In this document: positions 1 to 4,233 of the stretch, in pieces
Layout of the letters: each line of letters starts with the position of its first letter
How positions within the stretch are numbered: position 1 is the first letter of the stretch
Notes under the pieces: generated by a model
What the model was told of the DNA's origin: nothing
Seen by the model: only the letters and a program-made list of their open reading frames with translations
Databases searched by the model: none
Program-made: the position numbers and the translations under genes
Assembly: GCA_021794705.1 (NCBI GenBank)
Contig: JAJYQH010000341.1
Span: 1 to 5,790 of the forward strand
Source of the DNA: Actinomycetes bacterium
Lineage (GTDB): Bacteria; Actinomycetota; Actinomycetes; Propionibacteriales; Propionibacteriaceae
DNA length: 5,790 nucleotides
Direction: 5' to 3'

Positions 1-39
1 CCGGTCGACCACCACGGCGCGCATCTGAGAGTCAGTCAT
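1..39 (-). CDS. N-terminal fragment of a probable zinc-type alcohol dehydrogenase / quinone oxidoreductase (MDR family)
   Basis: Only the first 13 codons are present; the gene runs off the left edge. The peptide reads MTDSQMRAVVVDR. The MRAVVV(D/E) opening is typical of medium-chain dehydrogenase/reductase proteins such as NADPH:quinone reductases and zinc-type alcohol dehydrogenases, which use NAD(P)H to reduce carbonyls or quinones. The ATG is supported by AGGA at 47-50 (minus strand), seven bases upstream; the second ATG, six codons in, has no such site. It lies 29 bases downstream of the helicase stop on the same strand with no hairpin between them, so read-through transcription is plausible. 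The family call rests on about eight residues and is tentative; that a gene starts here is more secure. Confidence 0.5.
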   Translation of the reverse strand, partial: MTDSQMRAVVVDR

Positions 40-68
40 GCGTCCATCCTGCCGCGCACCGAGAAGGC

Positions 69-1700
69 TCAGTCGGTGGCCGGGGTGCCCGCTCCGTCGT
101 GGCCCGACGAGCGCCCGCGGTTGCGGCGGCGGCGACGCGGCGCTCCCCCCGCGTCGGGGGTGGCGTCGGCGCTGGGCTCCGTCGCGTCCGTGCGGCTCTC
201 GGTGGTGTCGCTGACGACCTCGCCGTTGCGCCGGCGACGGCGCACCCGGTCGCTCGGACGCCGCTCCTCGCGCGGTCGCTCGACGCCCTCCTCCTGGTGG
301 CCGCCGGCGTCCCTGGACCCCTTGCGGTCGCGGTGGCCGCCCCGGTCGCCACGGCGCTTGCCGTGGCCCTCGTCGAGGAAGTCGCCGTCGTGGGAGTGGC
401 GCCGCTTCGGCTCGGCCCCGGGCAGCCGGCCGCGGGTGCCCTCGGGGATCTGCAGGTCGGCGAGCAGGTTGGGCGAGGTGGAGTACGTCTCGGGCGGGTT
501 GTCGTAGGGCAGGTCGAGGGCCTTGTTGATCACCTTCCAGCGGGTGACGTCGCTCCAGTCGACGAGCGTGACCGCGATCCCCTTCGCCCCGGCCCGGCCG
601 GTGCGGCCGATGCGGTGGACGTACGTCTTCTCGTCGTCGGGGCACTCGTAGTTGATGACGTGGGTGACACCGGTGACGTCGATGCCCCGGGCGGCGACGT
701 CGGTCGCCACGAGCACCTTCACCTTGTCCTCGCGGAAGCGGGTGAGGGCCTTCTCCCGCGCGGCCTGGGTGAGGTCGCCGTGGATGGAGGTGGCCGCGAA
801 GCCGCGGTCCTCGAGCTCGTCGGACAGCCGCTGGGCGGCCCGCTTCGTGCGGGTGAAAACCATCACCTTGCCGACATCGGTGGCCTGGAGCAGCTTGCCG
901 ATGATCTCGGGCTTGTCGAGGTCGTGAGCCTGGTAGATGAACTGGGTGGTGTCGGGCACCGTGGCCCGCGCGTCGTGCCCCTCCGCCCGCACGTTGACCG
1001 GCTGGTGAAGGTGCATCCGGGCCAGGGCGACGATCGCCGACGGCATCGTCGCCGAGAACAGCAGGGTCTGGCGGTCGGACGGCGTCCGGGCGATGAGCTT
1101 CTCGACGTCGGGCAGGAACCCGAGGTCGAGCATCTCGTCGGCCTCGTCGAGCACGAGCACCCGCACGTGGGACAGGTCGAGGGCACGACGGTTGGCGATG
1201 TCGAGCAGCCGGCCGGGGGTTCCGACGACGACGTCGACGCCGCGCTCCAGCGCCTCGAGCTGCGGCTCGTAGCCCACTCCGCCGTACACCGTGAGGACCC
1301 GGGCCTTGCGGATGGACGACGCGACCTCGAGGTCGCGGGAAACCTGCAGCGCCAGCTCGCGGGTCGGGGTCATGACCAGCGCCTGCGGCTTGCCGGGGTG
1401 GTCGAGCCGGTCGTAGCCCGCGTCTCCGGGAACGACGACGCGCTGGAGCAGGGAGATGCCGAAGGCCAGCGTCTTGCCGGTGCCGGTGCGCGCCTGCCCG
1501 ACCATGTCGGTGCCGAGGATGGCGATCGGGATGGCGAGCGACTGGATGGGGAACGGGTGGGTGATGCCCTCGGCGGCGAGGGCCTGCTGGATCTCGGGGA
1601 TGACGCCGAGGTCGTCGAAGGTTTGGCGGACATCGGCAGTGGGCCGGTCGTCGGCGACGTCGGTGCTGAGCGGGTTGGTCGTGGTGTCGTGTTCGGTCAA
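69..1700 (-). CDS. DEAD-box ATP-dependent RNA helicase with basic C-terminal tail
   Basis: This 543-residue protein unwinds short RNA duplexes using ATP and acts in the cytoplasm, probably in ribosome assembly, RNA decay or cold adaptation. All superfamily 2 DEAD motifs are visible: Q-motif glutamine near residue 53, motif I ARTGTGKT (70-77), Ia PTRELA (112-117), Ib TPGR (161-164), II DEAD (185-188), III SAT (216-218), V ARGID (337-341) and VI HRIGRTGRAG (362-371). From about residue 402 a charged, low-complexity tail follows with two RRRRRN blocks (487-492 and 522-527), probably a nonspecific RNA-binding extension. The TTG start at 1700 is chosen because AGGA lies seven bases upstream and the Q-motif follows about 25 residues in. 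The frame stays open to another TTG at 1844, but those 48 extra residues look non-coding (Arg/Pro-rich). It resembles actinobacterial RhlE-type helicases such as Rv3211; the exact subfamily name is uncertain. Confidence 0.95.
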   Translation of the reverse strand: MTEHDTTTNPLSTDVADDRPTADVRQTFDDLGVIPEIQQALAAEGITHPFPIQSLAIPIAILGTDMVGQARTGTGKTLAFGISLLQRVVVPGDAGYDRLDHPGKPQALVMTPTRELALQVSRDLEVASSIRKARVLTVYGGVGYEPQLEALERGVDVVVGTPGRLLDIANRRALDLSHVRVLVLDEADEMLDLGFLPDVEKLIARTPSDRQTLLFSATMPSAIVALARMHLHQPVNVRAEGHDARATVPDTTQFIYQAHDLDKPEIIGKLLQATDVGKVMVFTRTKRAAQRLSDELEDRGFAATSIHGDLTQAAREKALTRFREDKVKVLVATDVAARGIDVTGVTHVINYECPDDEKTYVHRIGRTGRAGAKGIAVTLVDWSDVTRWKVINKALDLPYDNPPETYSTSPNLLADLQIPEGTRGRLPGAEPKRRHSHDGDFLDEGHGKRRGDRGGHRDRKGSRDAGGHQEEGVERPREERRPSDRVRRRRRNGEVVSDTTESRTDATEPSADATPDAGGAPRRRRRNRGRSSGHDGAGTPATD

Positions 1701-1895
1701 GACCGAGTCCTGTCTGTTCCTTGCGGCTCGGGGCCGCACAGTGCGATGGCCGGCCTTGCTGCACCACGGATGGCGTGGGCTCAGCCTGCCCGGATGATCC
1801 GGCCGGGGGCCGGGAGTCTGGTGGGTGCCATCAGCGCGGGCCAACGTGGCGCGCCGACCGGCAGACCGAGGAACAGTCTAGCGGGAACGGAGGCG
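1701..1895 (-). promoter_or_regulatory. Upstream/leader region of the DEAD-box helicase
   Basis: About 195 bases separate the helicase start from the terminator-like hairpin of the gene upstream. The promoter should lie here. On the minus strand TAGACT (plus positions 1875-1880) fits the TAnnnT form of a -10 box, but I see no -35 match at the right distance, so it is weak. If used, it would give a leader of about 165 bases. Near the gene there is a perfect 6-bp stem, 1722-1727 with 1733-1738, with a 5-base loop, followed by AAGGAA and then by the AGGA that serves the TTG start. Long leaders are common in cold-induced genes, but regulation here is an inference. Confidence 0.35.
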
Positions 1896-1936
1896 GCACC
1901 GCCCCGACCGGCCGGGAGGCCGGGTCGGGGCGGTGC
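1896..1936 (-). terminator. Strong GC-rich hairpin, probable terminator of the DUF3107 gene
   Basis: Positions 1896-1909 and 1923-1936 are perfect 14-base inverted repeats with a 13-base loop, and the loop itself contains a GGCC/GGCC pair. The stem begins 24 bases past the DUF3107 stop, the expected place for a terminator. There is no clear U-tract on the minus strand after the stem, which is common for actinobacterial terminators. The structure is symmetrical, but no rightward gene ends here, so it is assigned to the leftward transcript. Confidence 0.75.
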
Positions 1937-1960
1937 GACGGGTGCGGTTCGGCGAATCGC

Positions 1961-2185
1961 TCAGAGCTGGCCGAAGCCGACCGGGCGGGCGTGCTCCTGA
2001 CCGAGGTCGAGGTAGCCGATGGTGCGGGCGGGCACGATGAGCTTGCGGCCGCGCTCGTCGGTGAGGGTGAGCACGCCGTTGTCCTCGAGTGCTTTGGCGA
2101 AGTCGCGCTCCACCTCGTCGCCGGAGGCCTGCGCCTCGATGGCCACTTCGCGGGCGATGTTCTGAATACCGATCTTGATCTCCAC
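1961..2185 (-). CDS. DUF3107 family protein (Rv3208A/TB9.4-like)
   Basis: This is a 74-residue acidic protein of a small family found in Actinobacteria; its molecular function is unknown. It shares with the M. tuberculosis TB9.4 protein, as I recall that sequence, the opening (M/V)E(I/V)KIGI, the central LTLTDERGR segment, a following I(A/G)Y strand, and the C-terminal ARxVGFG. There is no signal peptide or membrane segment. The start is chosen as GTG at 2185 to match the family. In-frame alternatives are GTG at 2191 or 2194, and an ATG at 2227 that would add 14 residues unlike the family. A purine-rich GGTGG lies just upstream, and TACGGT seven bases before the GTG could instead give a leaderless mRNA. 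It follows the FHA gene by 76 bases and could be co-transcribed with it. Identity is secure; the exact start is not. Confidence 0.88.
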   Translation of the reverse strand: MEIKIGIQNIAREVAIEAQASGDEVERDFAKALEDNGVLTLTDERGRKLIVPARTIGYLDLGQEHARPVGFGQL

Positions 2186-2192
2186 GTCCACC

Positions 2193-2198
2193 ACCGTA
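2193..2198 (-). promoter_or_regulatory. Possible -10 box for a leaderless DUF3107 transcript
   Basis: On the minus strand TACGGT fits TAnnnT, and exactly seven bases separate it from the GTG at 2185 that starts the family-conserved sequence. This is the geometry of leaderless promoters that are common in actinobacteria. No -35 match is seen, and a short motif of this kind occurs often by chance, so the call is weak. Confidence 0.25.
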
Positions 2199-2261
2199 GC
2201 CGCTGGATCCCGCCGGACGGGTGTCATGCCCGGCGCCGCAGATCAGCCGGCAGCGGAACGA

Positions 2262-2693
2262 TCAGTGGACGCGGCGCAGCACCAGCTTGGTCCACGCGCC
2301 CACGTACACGGCGTCGCCCGGCTCGAGCGGCACCGGGCCGCCGACCTGCACGGGCGGGAACGCAGCGCCGGACCGCTGCAGATAGGTGCCGTTGACGGAG
2401 TTGAGGTCGCGCAACACCCAATGGCCGCCGGTCCAGCTGAGGTCGGCGTGCCGTCGGGAACAGCCCGTGTCGTCGTCGGCCTGCACGAGCGGATGCACGT
2501 CGCGGGTCGTCGAGTCGCGCCCGATGAGGACGTAGCCCTCCTCGAGCGGCACGGTGCGGGGAGGCTGCTGCACGGGCGGGGTGAGTGAACTGTCCTGCTC
2601 GGCGAACCACTCGGGGGAGACGGAGACCTCCATCACCCAGGTGCCCTCGACGGACTCGATGGGATCGGGGGCGGTGGTCGGGGTGTCGGTCAT
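2262..2693 (-). CDS. FHA-domain protein (phosphothreonine reader)
   Basis: This 143-residue cytoplasmic protein is an adaptor expected to bind phosphothreonine peptides. The forkhead-associated domain fills the C-terminal two thirds, about residues 48-141, and has the conserved recognition residues: GR at 58-59, SRRH at 79-82 and NSVNGT at 98-103. Residues 1-45 are acidic and Pro/Thr-rich; a threonine cluster near the start (TDTPTT) could itself be phosphorylated, as in other actinobacterial FHA proteins, but that is inference. The ATG overlaps the stop of the phosphatase gene as ATGA, and GGGAG lies eight bases upstream (2702-2706), so translation is probably coupled to the phosphatase. There is no transmembrane segment and no fused second domain. 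The domain call is firm; the partner and pathway are unknown, since no kinase is encoded in the window. Confidence 0.92.
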   Translation of the reverse strand: MTDTPTTAPDPIESVEGTWVMEVSVSPEWFAEQDSSLTPPVQQPPRTVPLEEGYVLIGRDSTTRDVHPLVQADDDTGCSRRHADLSWTGGHWVLRDLNSVNGTYLQRSGAAFPPVQVGGPVPLEPGDAVYVGAWTKLVLRRVH

Positions 2694-3586
2694 GCGAGGG
2701 GCTCCCATCGGGCCAGGGCCACTGTCACGTTGTCCCGTCCGCCCTGGGCGAGCGCCCAGTCGACCAGACGTTGGGACGCGTCTTCCGCGGTGGCGTCCGC
2801 GGTTGCCGTGCTGAGCAGCTGGGCGAGCGTCCGGGCGTCCTGCGCGTAGTTCCACAGGCCGTCGCTGCACAGGAGCAGCCAGCCCGGGCCACCGGGGCGG
2901 AAGCCGAGAACACGGGGGGTCACGTCCTCGGCGTTGGCGCCGAGCCAGCGGGTGATCGCGTGGGCGTTGACCCCCTGCTCGGCCTCCTCCGGCGTCATGC
3001 CGAGCTCGATGCGCGCCTGGGTCACGGAGTCGTCGATGGACAGGCGGAGCACCGAGCCGTCGTCGCCGAACCAGTAGGCGCGGGAGTCGCCGATGCTGGC
3101 CACGGTGATGACGTCGGTGGCGACGCCGGCGATGAGGGTGCACGAGCCGTGGGCCGCGGGGTCCTGGACGTTGCCGACGACGGCGGCGTTGGCCAGGGCG
3201 AAGGCCGCCGCGAGGACCTCGGCCTGCTCCTCGCTCGAGGCCTCCGGGTGCTCGTCGACGAACCCGCTGATGTGGTCGAGGGCGGCCTCGACGGCCCGGT
3301 CGGACGCGAGGTCGGAGTCGAGGGTCGACGAGACGCCGTCGGCGATGATGAGAATGACCGGACGGCGGCCCTCGCCGGGAACGAGCGCGATGCGGTACGC
3401 GTCCTGATTGGTGCTGTGGCGGTGTCCGACGTCGCTCGCCGCGCCCACCGCCGCCCCGAGGTGGCCGCTGCTCCGCAGGGGGGTGGGGTGGCGCTGGCCC
3501 GTGGAGCCGGGCCAGAGCACGTGGGTGGGTTCGAACGCGTCGTCGAGCCCCTCGGCCCGGGTGGATCCCGGCTGGTCAGTGGTCAC
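2690..3586 (-). CDS. PP2C-family serine/threonine protein phosphatase
   Basis: This 298-residue protein is expected to hydrolyse phosphoserine and phosphothreonine using two metal ions. PP2C motifs appear in order: RHSTNQDAY (56-64), ADGVSS (82-87), GSCT (147-150), SIGDSRAY (164-171), LLLCSDGLW (238-246) and GGRDNVTVA (282-290). The metal-binding aspartates at 83, 242 and 285 are present. The usual NED is NQD, and the second motif is DGVS instead of DGMGG; variants like these are seen in bacterial members. No membrane segment follows the catalytic domain, so it should be cytoplasmic, unlike PstP. Residues 1-45 form a polar extension. The GTG start at 3586 has only a weak AGGC site seven bases upstream. 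Its stop overlaps the FHA start by four bases, making this the first gene of a two-gene unit. The substrate and partner kinase are not shown by the sequence. Confidence 0.93.
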   Translation of the reverse strand: MTTDQPGSTRAEGLDDAFEPTHVLWPGSTGQRHPTPLRSSGHLGAAVGAASDVGHRHSTNQDAYRIALVPGEGRRPVILIIADGVSSTLDSDLASDRAVEAALDHISGFVDEHPEASSEEQAEVLAAAFALANAAVVGNVQDPAAHGSCTLIAGVATDVITVASIGDSRAYWFGDDGSVLRLSIDDSVTQARIELGMTPEEAEQGVNAHAITRWLGANAEDVTPRVLGFRPGGPGWLLLCSDGLWNYAQDARTLAQLLSTATADATAEDASQRLVDWALAQGGRDNVTVALARWEPLA

Positions 3587-3698
3587 GGTGAACGCCTGCC
3601 TGATTGGGGGCTGTCTGGTCTACCCACCGATTCCACCATGCCCTGCTGGCCAGGTCCACCGGACACCCCCGTCGGCATGCAGGTGACCGGGACATGGA
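3587..3698 (-). promoter_or_regulatory. Upstream region of the phosphatase-FHA unit
   Basis: The 112 bases between the hairpins that follow the cold-shock gene and the phosphatase GTG should hold the promoter of the two-gene unit. I see no convincing -35/-10 pair; GTAGACC on the minus strand near 3620 contains TAGACC, which lacks the final T of a -10 box. No repeat or operator was recognised. Confidence 0.3.
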
Positions 3699-3733
3699 TC
3701 GAGCCCCGGGCATCAGGGGGACCCGGGGCTCGA
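3699..3733 (-). terminator. Second, larger hairpin downstream of the cold-shock gene
   Basis: Positions 3699-3710 and 3722-3733 form a perfect 12-base inverted repeat with an 11-base loop. It lies about 40 bases past the cold-shock stop, after a smaller hairpin, and is not followed by a U-tract on the minus strand. It probably strengthens termination before the phosphatase promoter. Confidence 0.6.
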
Positions 3734-3738
3734 ACCGT

Positions 3739-3756
3739 GCGCTCCGGCGGGAGCGC
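3739..3756 (-). terminator. First hairpin downstream of the cold-shock gene
   Basis: Positions 3739-3745 and 3750-3756 form a perfect 7-base stem with a 4-base GGCG loop. It starts 18 bases past the stop codon of the cold-shock gene. With the larger hairpin next to it, this makes a tandem terminator-like arrangement; it could also protect the mRNA 3' end from exonucleases. Confidence 0.55.
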
Positions 3757-3774
3757 CCATGGTGTGGTGGAGTG

Positions 3775-3981
3775 TCAGAGGGCGACGACGTGGTCGGCCT
3801 GCTGACCCTTCTGTCCCTGGACGATGTCGAACTCGACCCGCTGGCCGTCCTCGAGCGTCCGGAATCCGTTCGACTCGATGGCCGTGTAATGGACGAAGAC
3901 ATCGTCACCGTTGTCCCCGTCGACGGCGATGAAACCGTAGCCCTTTTCGGCATTGAACCACTTGACGGTTCCCTGTGCCAT
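3775..3981 (-). CDS. CspA-type cold-shock protein
   Basis: This 68-residue protein is a single OB-fold cold-shock domain that binds single-stranded RNA and DNA and melts mRNA secondary structure. The opening [10 protein letters not shown] is characteristic; RNP1 is KGYGFI (13-18) and RNP2 is VFVHY (28-32), giving the aromatic nucleic-acid-binding face (W8, F9, Y15, F17, F29, H31). Length is typical (65-70 residues), so the gene is intact. The ATG at 3981 is fixed by family length and by a textbook AAGGAG eight bases upstream; upstream in-frame codons would add 29 residues not found in the family. It is divergent from adnA and is followed by two hairpins, so it is probably monocistronic. It may be cold-induced or constitutive; the sequence does not say. 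Confidence 0.97.
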   Translation of the reverse strand: MAQGTVKWFNAEKGYGFIAVDGDNGDDVFVHYTAIESNGFRTLEDGQRVEFDIVQGQKGQQADHVVAL

Positions 3982-3989
3982 GTGTGTTT

Positions 3990-3995
3990 CTCCTT
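3990..3995 (-). promoter_or_regulatory. Ribosome binding site AAGGAG of the cold-shock gene
   Basis: On the minus strand AAGGAG lies eight bases before the ATG at 3981. It is the strongest ribosome binding site in the window and decides the start, which fits a highly expressed gene. Confidence 0.9.
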
Positions 3996-4000
3996 GTACT

Positions 4001-4015
4001 GTGCGCGGGCCGCAC
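4001..4015 (-). promoter_or_regulatory. Small hairpin just upstream of the cold-shock ribosome binding site
   Basis: Positions 4001-4005 and 4011-4015 form a perfect 5-base GC-rich stem with a 5-base loop, ending five bases before AAGGAG. Structures near the ribosome binding site in csp leaders can affect translation with temperature, but this one is short and could be chance in such GC-rich DNA. Confidence 0.3.
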
Positions 4016-4084
4016 CTCACGACCCGGATGTCCGTGACGGCATCGGGCGGACGCCGGCGGGGCAACATCGGTCAGCTTTCCACA

Positions 4085-4117
4085 GCACTGCGCCCGATGG
4101 AAACGAAGCCGCAGTGC
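4085..4117. repeat. 8-base inverted repeat in the csp/adnA divergent intergenic region
   Basis: GCACTGCG at 4085-4092 is matched by its complement CGCAGTGC at 4110-4117 with a 17-base spacer. It lies about 105 bases upstream of the cold-shock ATG and about 115 bases upstream of adnA. It could be a regulator binding site acting on both genes or a hairpin in the cold-shock leader. On the minus strand TTGGAC (plus 4145-4150) is a possible -35 for csp, with a poor -10 at 17 bases. No SOS-type box was recognised. Confidence 0.4.
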
Positions 4118-4233
4118 GATCACCCCATTGGCTGGTCGAGCGTCCAACTCGGCCCGGGCGCACCCGGGGGAGCGGCGGCACGCGGGCGGTGCCGGTGTCG
4201 CGAACTGTCGGACGGGAATGATTGCATGGCCTC

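Noticed and set aside
1701..1844. A longer helicase starting at the TTG at 1844
   Set aside because: The added 48 residues are Arg/Pro-rich with no family similarity, whereas TTG 1700 has AGGA at seven bases and gives a normal N-terminus.
99..2000. A 633-codon rightward open frame opposite the helicase
   Set aside because: Its sequence is Val/Gly/Ala/Arg-rich without any motif, it runs through the intergenic region and hairpin, and it mirrors the codon structure of the clear DEAD-box gene on the other strand.
2694..3143. Upstream in-frame extension of the FHA gene by 150 residues
   Set aside because: It overlaps the PP2C catalytic region, is Arg/His-rich, and the ATG at 2693 has a ribosome binding site and an ATGA overlap.
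3699..3740. A tRNA T-arm-like string (GGTTCGAGCCCC on the minus strand)
   Set aside because: The bases flanking the TTCGAG do not form a 5-bp T-stem, no acceptor or anticodon arm can be built, and the string is part of the 12-bp inverted repeat after csp.
2585..3805. A 406-codon rightward open frame opposite the phosphatase
   Set aside because: The leftward frame has a complete set of PP2C motifs; this one has no recognisable domain and crosses the terminator-like hairpins.
4118..4233. An SOS or RecA-NDp-type damage-response promoter for adnA
   Set aside because: I looked for a TCGAAC-type palindrome and the TTGTCGGTGG-type motif and saw no convincing match; only partial fragments occur.
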